NCBI GenBank assembly: GCA_900660155.1
Contig: CABFPE010000016.1
Span: 1,695,735-1,759,734 of the forward strand
Length of the DNA: 64,000 nucleotides
DNA from: Hofstenia miamia
Taxonomy: Eukaryota; Xenacoelomorpha; Acoela; Hofsteniidae
Reading direction: 5' to 3'
How positions within the stretch are numbered: the first letter of the stretch is position 1; the number at the start of each line of letters is the position of its first letter. Below, piece by piece: positions 11,064 through 24,959 of this stretch. The notes beneath the pieces are model-generated. The model saw only the letters and a list, made by a program, of their open reading frames with translations. It was not told where the DNA came from and searched no databases. A program made the translations under genes and the position numbers.

Positions 11064-12980
11064 GTGATGCTCAACCAAGTCTACGAAAATAGGCGGAAAT
11101 ACGACTACGCTCGGTTGATTACCCTTGATATGAGCAAACCCTTCGACACAGTCCGTCAGTCATCAATAATCGCGGGGCTCAAGAGCATTGTGCCAGCAAT
11201 TGACGCTAATGTAATCCGCTCGTATAGCAGTTTCTTGACTGGGCGATCACAGTACACAACCCTTAACGGTGTGGACTCGGAGCTACGCACCACGAATCTC
11301 GGAGTATCGCAGGGAACAGTCAGTGACCTAGTTCTCTTCAACACGGCAACAGATGACATAGTGAGGGATTCACCTGTAGCAATAATTATTCTTTTACGAC
11401 CTTTGCTGACGATAATAACAGGAGATCGAGCTGATCAAATTCTAGACTCTTTGCAGCGCCAATATGCTTCGAAAAACTTGTTCTTCAACAATAATAAGAC
11501 GCACGAATTAGTCTTCACATTTAGTTCCTATACCCCCGAACCTCTTGTTGACAAAGTCACAGCTGTGAAAGTTCTTGGAGTTGTTATTGACGAGAAACTC
11601 AGCTTTAGACAACATATTGAGGCCGTAGTTGCGCGAGCAAACACTACAGTGTTCCTGCTGCTGAAGCTGAAGGAGCTGGTTTATACCCCAGCTTAGTTAC
11701 AATTCATCTACACGTCTATTGTGGTCAGTATTATTACTTATGGATGCTGCGTGTGGGGAGGGGTGGCCAAGACTATTCTTGAAAAGATTGACGGAGTACA
11801 GAAGAAAGCCGTGCGCTTGGGAATCATCAAACTACATTCCAATAAGGGAACATATCCGCATATCAGAACAAAGCCTATCCAGACAAATCCAGCGCATGGG
11901 TGAAAAACTTCCGCTGAATAAATACGTTCCGGAGCGAACAGAGTATGCAATCACAACGCTACGACCCAGACTACCGTCAGTGAGGAAAACGACCAGCTAT
12001 AAAGAACCCTCCCTCTTCCCCAGCCGATTCCTGAAGTCGNCGGGGCTCAAGAGCATTGTGCCAGCAATTGACGCTAATGTAATCCGCTCGTATAGCAGTT
12101 TCTTGACTGGGCGATCACAGTACACAACCCTTAACGGTGTGGACTCGGAGCTACGCACCACGAATCTCGGAGTATCGCAGGGAACAGTCAGTGACCTAGT
12201 TCTCTTCAACACGGCAACAGATGACATAGTGAGGAATTCACCTGTAGCAATAATTATTCTTTTACGACCTTTGCTGACGATAATAACAGGAGATCGAGCT
12301 GATCAAATTCTAGACTCTTTGCAGCGCCAATATGCTTCGAAAAACTTGTTCTTCAACAATAATAAGACGCACGAATTAGTCTTCACATTTAGTTCCTATA
12401 CCCCCGAACCTCTTGTTGACAAAGTCACAGCTGTGAAAGTTCTTGGAGTTGTTATTGACGAGAAACTCAGCTTTAGACAACATATTGAGGCCGTAGTTGC
12501 GCGAGCAAACACTACAGTGTTCCTGCTGCTGAAGCTGAAGGAGCTGGTTTATACCCCAGCTTAGTTACAATTCATCTACACGTCTATTGTGGTCAGTATT
12601 ATTACTTATGGATGCTGCGTGTGGGGAGGGGTGGCCAAGACTATTCTTGAAAAGATTGACGGAGTACAGAAGAAAGCCGTGCGCTTGGGAATCATCAAAC
12701 TACATTCCAATAAGGGAACATATCCGCATATCAGAACAAAGCCTATCCAGACAAATCCAGCGCATGGGTGAAAAACTTCCGCTGAATAAATACGTTCCGG
12801 AGCGAACAGAGTATGCAATCACAACGCTACGACCCAGACTACCGTCAGTGAGGAAAACGACCAGCTATAAAGAACCCTCCCTCTTCCCCAGCCGATTCCT
12901 GAAGTCGTGAACTCTCCTCCATTCATAATCTTTATATTATGATGATTATCATAATAATAAAAGTTTGCTTACTTACTTAC
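11064..12980 (+). mobile_element. LINE 3' half with an internal near-identical duplication
   Basis: The frame at 11064-11696 carries motif A as LITLDMSKPFDTVR (usual KAFD), SFLTGRSQYTTLNG, motif B LGVSQGTVSDLVLF, the NNKTHELVFTF block and the thumb VLGVVIDEKLSF. The expected FADD motif C is replaced by other residues, so the copy is inactive. A second open segment in another frame supplies the C-terminal region, VVSIITYGCCVWGGVAK. The 3' end (about 12930-12980) has a hyphenated ATGATTATCAT palindrome and CTTA repeats. The element is present one and a half times because 11173-12039 recurs at 12041-12907 across a single N. Confidence 0.85.
11173..12907. repeat. 867-bp head-to-tail duplication joined by a single N
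   Basis: The copies at 11173-12039 and 12041-12907 are offset by 868 bp. The only difference I found is G at 11367 against A at 12235. The copies meet at a lone N at 12040. A contig-overlap or uncollapsed-haplotype join explains this better than a true tandem duplication. Confidence 0.9.
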
Positions 12981-15900
12981 TAGATCCGTATTAGCTTAAA
13001 ACCATTTTGTAATTTTCACTTTCTACGGTTTGAACAAATATTTTAATTGTTATATTATTCAATTATGGAAAATACTTACTTAAATTTGTAGGGCTTTTAG
13101 ATATAAATTTGTTCTATTAGCACGACAAATTTCATTTGATTTAGACTAGAGAATGGTTGAGATATCAGAGAAAAACCCTTTTTACACTTCATGCAAAATC
13201 AGTAGAAATACATACTTTCGTAATTTTATATAAAATCATTTTTTGCTAATATGAGCAAATACTGCCTACTTAAAGATATAAACTGATTATGGCAAACAAA
13301 TCCTGCCGTTGGCATGGTCGATTACCATTTATGTGCTTTCATTTTATAAAATTTGAACTATGTATAATGTATTTGGTGAATGAATTCCTTTTCTAGACTA
13401 AATTACATGCTTAATAAACTATATGTAATGTACATGTATTTCTTTTAGAAAATCTTATTTTTATCAGTTTAAAACTGCAGCATTGTATTTTATTTATGGA
13501 TAAGTTACTATTTCATCATTTTCAACCGATATTCTTTAAAAATATTAAGTAGACTAGTAGCATTCATATTTCATTGAAAAAATATTTCATCAAATGTGGT
13601 TGCTGCATCGTTCGAGCTAGCTTACATTGTACGTTTACCTCATATTCTTGTCTATTCGTAAAATATATATGTTTAGGTTATGTTTTTGCTGTCATACGGA
13701 AATATCAACATGATCAATTGTAAATTTACCCTAAATCGATTAATAATTGATAAATGTAGTATATTATTAAGTTTTCATTCTATTTGTTTCTTATCATTAA
13801 ATATTAATGCTTTAAAACAAATTGTATTTAGAATTTGTATCCAATTTTAGTAGTTTAACGAGCAGCGGATTGTTATCCTTACATATACCACATTAGATTT
13901 AAAATTTTGTTTATTTATAGTTCTTTTAGCAAACAAATGGCTTTATTTTGTAGTGCAAACATGCTGTTTTCTAAATTCTAATGCCATAATTGAGTTTGTT
14001 AATGCTTTCTATCCTACGATATTTTATTTGTTGTATTCAGAAAGTGTGAACTAGTTTTGTTTAATTGCAAATATTATTTAAATCGAGCAGCCAAATATTG
14101 ACATTTTTGCTACACAGTCTATCATGTGATTTTAATTTGGAAATTTACGTGTTGGACAAAACTCTTAATGGATTTTCCATGAGTGATTAGCATTGGCTTC
14201 AAAAATCCATCAAACACTGAAATTATTAAAATTTCATCTTATTTTGTCAATTCGCAACCGAATACATCCTTACAATTACATCGTTTAATTTGAAGTGCAT
14301 GAATTTAACTCAGCTATGCCTTTATTCATTCAATAGCAGCAATTTTGTAATCAATAATGACAATTTTGCAATCGATTCTATCATTTTTCGAACAAAAGTG
14401 ACATAACTGCTTAATATTCTCTCGTTTTAAGGACATTTTTTCTTGTGTTTTATATATTAAGATGGATAACGGGTGAGTTATATTTGTATGAATATAAAAT
14501 CAATACACGTCAGTATTGTATAAAAATATCTATGATCGTAAATTCAAATTTGTCAAGTTTAATTTTGTGTTCAAGAAATGCTCATTAAGTCTGTTTTTAT
14601 TCATGTACACATAATTTTCAGGCAACAGTTTGAATTACTGGATTGATTTAAAAATTAACAAATATTTGCAAAAGTATCACCATTGAATTGAAAATGGTTT
14701 AATGTTATTAACTTATCGGTTTGTAGCAGTTACAGTGACATTACCTTTTAATTCAGTTTCTAGTTTTTATTTCGTCACTCTTTTCGTTATCTGATACATG
14801 ACATAACATTCGAGCAGAAAGAAATATTCAATATTTTTTACATTGTGATTTGTAATTCATTTTTGCCCTTAGAAATTTCGAACACGTAAGATGTTTACAG
14901 CAATACATATTTTTATAGGCACAGATTTATCAACAGGTTTTGATTTCATTACTTACTGTTATCAGTCATTAAGGAGGCCAATTGTTGTATTGCGTTATTT
15001 CTAAATTGGAGAAAAATTTTAGAAACCACAATGCATTCTTTGTGCGAAAGTAGATGTGTGTAAATTTCGCATGCAACTGTTGGTGTCTGGGATATCAATA
15101 GCAGGAAGGCTTACTTATAGCAATGAATTTCCGACGGTATTGAACGCTTATGACTGACTGAACTAATAGTTAATCTGAAAACAACACAAGGCAGAGGAGA
15201 ACAGGGGCTCCGAAAAAATAATGGCCATATTATGGTACCCTAGCCATAAATTATGCTCTATTACTAACTTTTTCCGTATATTATTTTTATTTCGCATGGA
15301 AAGCAATAAATAATGGCAATTATTGTATTTTCGCAGAAAATAATTATTCAAACAAAACTAAATCAAATCAGTTCTTAAATGAGTTCTGCGTTCCAATACG
15401 GTTTGTTGACTAGAAGGAACAGTTCTGCTTCCAAATGCATAGCCGTCATGTTGTGCCGGAGCTTTCCAAAATGTGCATGTTTGTTGGCGCTGGAAAAGCA
15501 CATAAACCAGTAATTTCAAATATCAAATTGCTGGTAAAGCACCATGTATATATGCTCATAAGTTCTCGAATTAAGAAGAGACTGAATTGTCCACATTATC
15601 GGTTCTTGCATTAGCATATTAATGTTTTTCTGTTGGTGGGGAAAGAAGCTGGGCTACATTCCGAAATGCGTTTGAGGGGCTTTCCAACCATGCATTATGA
15701 CGGCCTGCCTTGATCACAATAAAGACAATACTATTCTGTATTTGTGTCTTTATCAATTAATTATTGATATTAAAAGGTGTACTTTATCTAAATGTCAATG
15801 AGCATTGTCTGAATAAATTACAATAAACTTAATAGAAGTAATAATTGTGTAAAAAATTCTCAATTATGTACAAAAATAGTAAACAACTTGGCGCTAGCAC

Positions 15901-16098
15901 ATTTTTAAATAGCCATGTGTACAAACGTATTATGTTACGAACTTCTTATTCTACTATTGATATACGTTTAAATTGTTTAATCTTCAAATTTTTAAAATGG
16001 GAAATCCTTTTTTAATATTTGATTACTGTTACTTATGTACACCCCCTGTCTTTAATTGAAATAATATTCAATCTTTATTTTGAAATGCTTCTATTTAG
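12981..16098. other. AT-rich region upstream of endophilin exons
   Basis: No coding block was recognised. The missing first endophilin exon (a short H0-helix segment of about 15 codons) could lie here or further upstream; I searched by eye for the usual KKQ...KA.Q pattern and did not find it. Confidence 0.4.
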
Positions 16099-19000
16099 TA
16101 TGTGAGTGAAAAAATTGGTGGTGTCGAGGGCACGAAACTAGATGATGACTTTACAGCAATTCAAGATGTATGCTTTTATAATTCTTTTAAATTCATATAA
16201 TTTTTCTAGAAAACACAAATTTATGCCAACCTCGTTCATGATTTACAAACTAAAATGTTGGAAATATTGCATCCTAATCCAGGTAGATATTTTTTTAGCG
16301 TATTTCTTATTCATTCGTAATTAGCTGTCAGAATGAAAATTTCAACATACAATGCCATGTCTAAAGTTCGAGGGCAATCGAAATCCGCGAAATATCCGGC
16401 ATTAGAATCAGAGTTTTCGGAAGATTTGATGAAGTACTCCAAAGATTTTGATGATTCGCCTATAATGGGTATTTTTTAAATTTTTTTCGTTGTATGGCTA
16501 TCGGTGTGCACTCTCCATGTGTCATTTTTGCAATTTACTGCAATTTTTAGTTTTTAATTGATCGTATATGCAAAGCTACCCTATTGATTTAATTTTTTAT
16601 TTTATATTTGAAAAGGTTTTCTAATTCGTTTTGTTTTAGGACAATTTGGTAAGCATGTTAGTGGGTTTGTTTTGTTCATGTGTTTCATTAGCTCTTCCAT
16701 CTTGTTACAGCTTTCCTAGTACTTCATTTTTAAAACATTTGCCTGATAAGAGCAATCCAGTTATCACTGCTTTTAAAGTACTAATGTATTTCATTGTTAA
16801 TGGATGGCATCCCATTGGTTGGTTTCCTCTTATTCATACAAAGTTCTTTTCTAAATGTTGTTTGCCGCAATTTAATTTATTTTTGTTCTGCGATTACTTG
16901 CATTTTGCTTTTCTTTTATGAACATGTATGCGGTGGTTTGATCAGCTTTGCATGGTTATTGTATATATACTGAGTATTTCAATATAAATTCCCAGAACAC
17001 TGGAGTTTTCCATTAAATTTCACAATCTAAAATTTAAATAACTAATATTATTTCCGAGTGGTCGATTATATTTGCTTTACGATTGTGCCTGATGAGTATT
17101 AAATATATAGAACAAAAAGTGCATATGTCATTTTAGTTTTAGTGTGTTAACCTGATTCATAATTGAATAGTTTCCGTCAAGAAATTGCAAACTTTTGTTT
17201 TCATCGGTTTTACATATTTTAAACATAAATTCAGCGCGGATTTTTTTTCATGCAAGAGCGAATTCATTCAATTTTTACATTCAAATTATTGTTTGTGATT
17301 GTTTATATTTAAATTTTTCATTTAATCTCTTGCATCTCCTTGTTCATACATGTACATATATTAATTTCTAAGAATTTTAAGACGATTTGATTTTTGTGAG
17401 AAATACGTGAATCTAATTCATGGTAGTATATAGTTATTTTTCGTATATTTCAATTTTCACTGTTCATCACGCATTGTCGCTAAATAATCTCCACTTAATG
17501 TTGTGATTCCTCTATATAGCAGCTCCCCTCAAACGGTCTATTTAATTTAATTTATTCTGCTTATACCATAAGATTTTCTTCCTATAATTCTGAGTTATTG
17601 TATTGATTTTAAAAATTCTGCTGCTAATATATTTTGCATATCTTAATTGTGCGGGACATATTTTCACATTTATTTTTGCAGATATATAATTTATCCTCAA
17701 TTTAATATGTTACTACTAGCGTACACATTTAATGCTCTGAAAGGTTCATTATATTTAACATTTAACAAATCAAATTTCTGACTAGTATTATTTGTAATTC
17801 CTTAACTTCAAACAGTTGATGTTTCATTTACGGGATTGCTTTACATTAGCATCTAAGAGTTTAAATGCGTAATGCTTATGGACGTTCGTTCACATTTCAA
17901 TTAAGTTTTACAACAAATTTAAAAAATAATTAAATTTTTCCAATTATTTCTATATGGTTAAATAACAAAAATACATAAAACACTAATATATGCAGATTGC
18001 GATTCTGCCGATTTTGGCCAAAATTGAAGTTATGCCATGGGACCACATAGAACCAGAAAATTTTATGAGGTGAGACAGGAACAATGAACCTGGTGACCCT
18101 TAGAACCCTTGTGCACATTCAAATGTGGCTTTCAGAAAATTTTGCAAGATAGAAATTTACAATAAAGTACCTTGATTTTAAAAACATTTCAAATTCATTT
18201 AATTGATTCTCTTACAAAAATGTTTATAGTGTGTGTTTTTTACAAACTCTGAATAGTATTTACTGTGAACGTGAGACGTGCAAAAATTTTCATACCAAAA
18301 CTGCCAATGATGATAATTTACACTAAGTCATTGTAGTATTAACCATGATTACATGATGTCCCATGAATTGCTGTTCTTCATTATTATTAGTACAAAATTA
18401 AAACCGGCTCCAAACTATAAAGGAGCCTGTGTAATCACTTGCTCCAATTAAATTAACCTTTGTACATTGTGAGCATTCATAATATCTTTCAACTTATCCC
18501 TGAAAGCCAGCAAGAACCAAAGCTGGTAAACGCGTTGCTCAATGAATTGATCTAATCTTCTTTTCCATTTCGCCACAATGGTGAAATTTAGCCAATATCA
18601 AACGCTTTGTTTTTTTAAAAACATACTGCTATTCTCATCGTTTTCTTAGTGCTAGAAAAAAGTGTTTTAGCATTTAAAAATGTAGTCGTTGTTTGGCATA
18701 CTTTCATTAAATATCAATATATCTAGAAGTTTTTTCTCTCATTTATTCTTTGTGGTTTCTTTTGTGTCTATTTCTGACTAGTTTGAATTGTGTCCATTGA
18801 TGAAACAATTTCGCTTGAAACTGTTTCACAGAATTGCAAGCACCGATCGCAGTCGTCCTCAATAAAGTTAATGAATTAATCTGGATGAAACGATGTCAAT
18901 TTCAAATTTTACTTAATTATATCAACTACAAACTTTTTTATTAGTTTTCAAAAGAAAACAGCTAGTTGTATCGGATATGGCATTTCTAATATTTGCAATG

Positions 19001-20281
19001 ACAGATGTTTTGATAATCAAGGTCTTCATATGCTGGATGTGTGAATCATCACCGTGCAAAATATTTCGAATTTTCTATTAGGTTTAAAAAAGTAATCTTT
19101 CAGCTTTTAAAATGTTTGAATAAACGCACCTTCATTACCCGAATAACGAATAATGACTGTATTAAGTTTTTTTATCCTATAAACATTGAAATTGAAATCC
19201 GCATGAACCATAATAACGATCACTTGAGATTAGGGCATTTCTCTTAACTTTTTAACTTGTTAGGTGTAACTTGCTAACTTGAATGGTTACTTTAGCAAAC
19301 AAATTTAACATTAATATTATTGTTATTGTATTCTATTATGTATAACTAACAAATTTACCTTGTGTTTGATCTCTTTTCAATCTTTGGAACTAAATTTTGT
19401 CCTTTGGGCTTAATTGTTTGCTAATACTATAATTATAGGCAGTGTTTTAAAAGAGACTTCGAATGTCTTCTCGGATCTTGGACTTATCAAGGAAAATCTG
19501 GATTCAACTGTAAAGCAGGAAGTGATTGATCCACTCTCTCAATTAGAAACTACTGAAATAAAGGAAGTACAGGTAGCGATTTTATAAATACATCAGAAAT
19601 GTTAGAAGCACCGTTATTTATAATTAGAATTAGGGTTGTCTTCAAAAGCATGTGTCTGTTAGTAATCAGTATTTTCCAATATCTCGAGGCGCGATAAAAC
19701 ACCTATCTAAATCAATGGTTCATTCATATATATATATATATAATGGTACAATTAATAGTTCAAAATATTGCGAAATACTCTGAGAATTTGTACCATACGC
19801 AAGGACTCCTTTAATATTATTATAGAACTCCTTGACCATACGCAACCTGCTTATATCCCGATTCATTGATCTTAGAACAAGAAGAAGTAACCCCTCATTC
19901 CTCACAATCGACAAAAGAATTTTTTACCAATTATAATATTCAAGTTATGCAATGCCCACCGAATTCGCCAGCTCTAGTACCCATAGAGAACGTGTGGCAG
20001 ATTCTGAAGGATTTTGCCGAGAAAAAAATCCCATAAATCTGAAAGAATTAAAGGGTTACATTCTTGAATGGCAACACCAAATTACTCAAGAATTTAGATC
20101 CCGTTTAATGTATTCAGTTTCAAGACGTTTACCTGCGTGTCACGCTTTGCATGGCAAGCTTGTCAAATAACTTTGTCACCAGATTACAAGCTGAGACAAT
20201 TATATTTTCAAATATACTTTACAAACCTTTATTCGTCTTTCGTTTTTATCAAGAATATTTTTATAATGGGGATACTTTTTA

Positions 20282-20323
<42 letters not shown>

Positions 20324-23300
20324 CACCAACAAACGATTTGAATTGAATTATTGTTGCTGAGTTGTTTCAGACAAACCCTTACAAAACTAATTGCAGCAAG
20401 TGCACTGTTGTTTTTGGTCACTCAGTAATTGAACTGAAATTATTGAGAAGTGAAATTATTAATTACTTCTTGCAATTGCAAATGATATCTACCAAAATCT
20501 AGCAGGACTTATGAAATCTGATTGTAATTTAACCGCTAAATAGGTCAATTGGCCTGAAATTGAAATGCTGGCGCTTCTAGAGTTAAAAATCTGACGCATC
20601 CTGATTTAAGATATTTTGATAAACGGGTTCTGACACAGCATTATTTAAAACTTATTAAACAAATTGTATTTTGTACCACATAGTTTTACAATATTAGTTA
20701 AAAATGGACACAAATGATGTATACAAAAGAAGGTTACCCTTTGTAGGACGGCGCTACATTGATTATGCAGTGAAAATCAAAGGGAACAATGATGCACCAG
20801 ATGCTTGCGTTAGAGCAGATTTTGGAATAGTACCTGAACGAAACAATGTTTTGAATATGATTTAAGTATCTGATTGACTTGAGAAATTGCATTGATAAGT
20901 AATTTAGGTTTTAAATGTATTTAATACCGCCACTGATGTACGACATGTAGTGGTGCAAGACGATATCTTTTGTCAACAGGAGATGGAAAATTTGTTGTGC
21001 ATAGCAACACGCGTTCTTAATTGATATTTCAATCCGTCTGCAGTGCATATTTGTCTTAACCATTTAACAAATTATTTGAATAGGAAATGGAGAAAGTTGT
21101 TACTGCATAGTATATATTTTCTTGTGTTTGTAGAATAAGATTATCGATAAGCCTTGTAAATAACAATATGAGTTATATAATAAATTCAAAATCTCCCAAA
21201 TTACAATCAGCTTTAAAATCTCGTTTCGCAATAAAAAAAATAAAATTTACAATAATCTATTTTGGTTGGTTCTTATTCGAAGTTTCAGTGCTTCTACGGA
21301 ATAAAACTTTTTACATAATATTCTGTAAACAGGTTTCCGGCATCATCTGTATTTTTGAAAATATAGTTTCACATTTGATTTTGCAATTGTTTTAACTCAT
21401 ATGTAATGGAATAGCTCGTTTCTCATTCTAATAATTTTGAAGTTGCAACAATCTGGCTACCAGATGCGCGTTTAGGATTTTTAAAACGGAGGTGGGGCTG
21501 ACACCAATTGTTATGGAAAAAATGGTAAACAAAAAATTTTTTGAACAAAAGTAAATTTACACAAAAGGCAATCGTCTGTTTTTAGCAGCAAATCGATTGA
21601 TGACATCTTGAATTAAAGTGAACTATTTTCAATTTTGAGAAAATGAACATTTTAATTAAGTGTTTGCAGCTGACCCAAAAGGAGGAGTGGTGGTCGCCTC
21701 CCCCTAAACGCGCCACTGCTAGCTACATATTGTAATATGATTGGCTCATAGTATTAATAAAGTCGTAACTACTGTCTTTATATAACACATTTTTAATAAA
21801 TCTACATAATTTTGAATAGGTGGTTAGTTCGTTACTTATTGTACAAAATATATAAATTCACAATCTTATTAAGTTTTTTTATCCCAAGCACATTTTACCT
21901 ACTTCCACTTGTCACTTATTTTTTATGATTGTACTAAGAAGAGATTTTATTGTTTTATTAGCATTCTATACTAGAATAAAAAATTGTTCTTCAAACTCCT
22001 AGAAATTGTTTTGAATCCGTCGTCACTAAACTTCCAGTACTTACTTATTAATTTTGCAAGATGTTTACTTTTTCTTTGTTTAACTGTCTTTATCGTTATA
22101 CTTTCAATTTATTTTGATGTTTGAATCAATTGCTTCCTCGATCTAATTATTTAATGGCAAATAAATAATTTGAATCCATTCAATTTCATTGAAGAATAAA
22201 TAGGAGCGAATGCTCCTAACTATTGCACGTTCAAAACTGGTTGTTACAGCATGCGCTGTCAAAGTCAACCCAGTGTGATAAGTACACTCTGGTATTTATA
22301 TTTTCAAAGTTAGTTTAGATGATTTTTAATAAATAAACTATTCATCCTAATCCAATTTTAATTGCTTCTGTTGAGTTTGTTAACTACCGTGTGTTTCTTT
22401 TTATGTGTATAGACCACCTCTTACACATGGAAATCTGTTTATTCATAGGCAAAAATTTGTACTCATCTGTATTGCACAGAGTTACGAACTATATCGAAAT
22501 TATAGTAGAAACTGATAGCAGTCTGCAGCGACATTGCATCTTTATTTTCCTCTCAAAGTTCTTGCAGAAACTTCATTTTCTTTTAACACTTACGCCACAC
22601 ATGCTTTGGACGGTCTACAAATTTGTATCCCAGTAATTTTATGACTAAGTTGTTGTAACTTTTGATACATATTCTGTTAAACATATGTATATGTGTATAC
22701 GAAAATGTCTTACAGATTTTGCAATTCATCATGTTTCCCTTTAGGGGCATTGCTTTGATAGATTTTTTTAATCCCGTCCAAACAACAATAAGTAGGAGTA
22801 CTTTTCAGTGATTTATCTTAAATTTAGATTTTTCAACATGCATTGGAACTGATCAAATGTGTGGTTTAAACCGGCCACTATCAACCGCGGTGCATTTGCG
22901 GACAGAATTGTCTGTAGATTGTAATTCAAAATAGATTCAACCGAAATTTTCATCGGTCAATGATTTGATGTTAATCAAAAGTGTTAGGCACTAGCGTAAT
23001 TAACCACATATGGTTTAAATTTATTATTTTTGACAGTGATTGATGTTTAGAATGAATGCCATTCTAACTACTTATATATCCTTAAATATATTTTATTTGC
23101 ATATAGTCTTTTGATATCCAAATTTTTCTATCTCCAATGAAATTAATGAAAAATAGACACCATTTTGGCATTAAATTATGCTGAACGTAGAAGATGCCTC
23201 TTGTTTAGAAGTTTGTTCTCAACTGAATTCATCTCAGTTTTTTTATTTGTTTCTATTCGTGCATTCTCCTACAACAGCTCTATTGTCTATAATTGCGACA

Positions 23301-24776
23301 TTTTACATCACTTTGTTGCTAGAAACGTGTAACTGATTCACTTAACGTTGCATTTAAATTTCAAAGCGCTTTACTTTGCTTACATTTGTAGTATCTGTTA
23401 AAATTTCATTCCTATCAAATGTATATTTTAAAAATGTTTGATGATTCGTTTTTTGTGGATTCTGTAGTTTCTATTTTCAATATTTCTGAACTTTATTCCT
23501 ATAAAATAATGACATCTCTACAGTTAATTACATTTTACTCATGTCAATTTTGGCGATATCCTAATTTCAGCTGCATTGATTTGCGAGAAGAGCATATCCA
23601 ATACGATTTGATGATTTCCTTTACCGGAAATGTTTTATGTTTGTGTATGCAATTGTGCCTAAGAATACGTCGCATTGCATATTTCTCAGGTGCCTCTTTC
23701 CAGTCGCCTTCCAACTTTACTAAATTTCATTGGTTTATTTTAATGTAGAGTAAAACCATGTTATTTTGGATTCAACTTCCTTAATAATTCGTGAATTTTT
23801 GTTGAAATTGGAAATTAAGTAAAACTGATGCACTCTTTATTAGTGAATTCTCTTCATCAGATATAATTGATTGCTGTTTACGGCAATGTTCACACTGTCA
23901 AATAAACACACTTTTATTTTGCCAATAAGCTCTTGTCAAATTTGTTAATCAATTATTGCTACAATATTATCCAAACTGATAAATAGTTTTACAGTCGCGC
24001 CTCGGTTTAACGTACTCTCGCTTTAACGTAAACTTCACAATAACGTAGTTTGCTGCCCATTTAGTACACACGAAGCTCTCACTTTAACCTAACTTCAGAT
24101 TAACGTAAACTTCACAACATCATATTTCAAAATAATCCCCACAGTAGCTCATGGCGTGTAAATTAGCCTCATCAATTTAACGTAGCAGAAAATAGTGTTC
24201 TTTCTGCATTTTGCAAGCTGAAGAGATGGGTGAGGAACCCTGGAATTTTTAAAATCTCGTGAATCGAATGTCTCAAAAACTTGTCAAAAGACAATGACAA
24301 TCCGTTTTGACTGATTACTTTGCAAATGTTTGATTTTGATGTTTCAAAAATTTTCTCAAAATCGGGTTTTCAGTTTAACTTAAACTTCAGTTTAGCGTAG
24401 TTTTGAATTTGAGCCCAGGAGGAGACGCTAAAACTGGGCGCGACTGTATTTTGATGTAAATTTATAAAATGAGAAATTTAACAATCTAAAGTAATCGCCA
24501 ATGGCATGCGAAAGCATTGTACGAGGTCGCAATGCTCCATGATATTGAATTTCGCTTTAATTAAATTTGGCACCTGATGACTGCTGTAATCGTTTTCTTT
24601 AATTGAATGATAATCATGCCCATAATGATTGAATTATCTATCTCACGGGGGAATTGCAAATTGTATACTTTATAGCTGCTAAGTCAAATCTCACATGTAG
24701 TAAGTTTGCCAACATTAAAATGATTTGTGTTGAAGAAAACCATTCATTGTTTTATTGTATACTCTAATGTATGTAC

Positions 24777-24808
<32 letters not shown>

Positions 24809-24922
24809 NNNNNNNNNNNNNNNNNNNNNNNNNNNNNNNNNNNNNNNNNNNNNNNNNNNNNNNNNNNNNNNNNNNNNNNNNNNNNNNNNNNNNNNNNNNN
24901 NNNNNNNNNNNNNNNNNNNNNN

Positions 24923-24959
<37 letters not shown>

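Noticed and set aside
11719-12564. 281-codon ORF crossing N 12040
   Set aside because: It exists only because of the duplicated contig overlap; the true reading is the LINE fragment.
14462-14474. ATG followed closely by GTGAGT as the endophilin start exon
   Set aside because: Joining it to 16099 gives a premature stop, and the encoded residues do not resemble the H0 helix.
16640-16648. Possible 9-bp microexon between AG and GTAAGC in endophilin intron 3
   Set aside because: The exons ending at 16468 and starting at 19439 join directly in phase and align without a gap to known endophilins; adding three residues breaks the alignment.
22391-22636. 81-codon ORF in endophilin intron 4
   Set aside because: Same random-composition pattern and no splice context.
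23419-23748. 109-codon ORF in endophilin intron 4
   Set aside because: Composition (Phe/Ile/Ser-rich) is that of random AT-rich sequence, with no motif.
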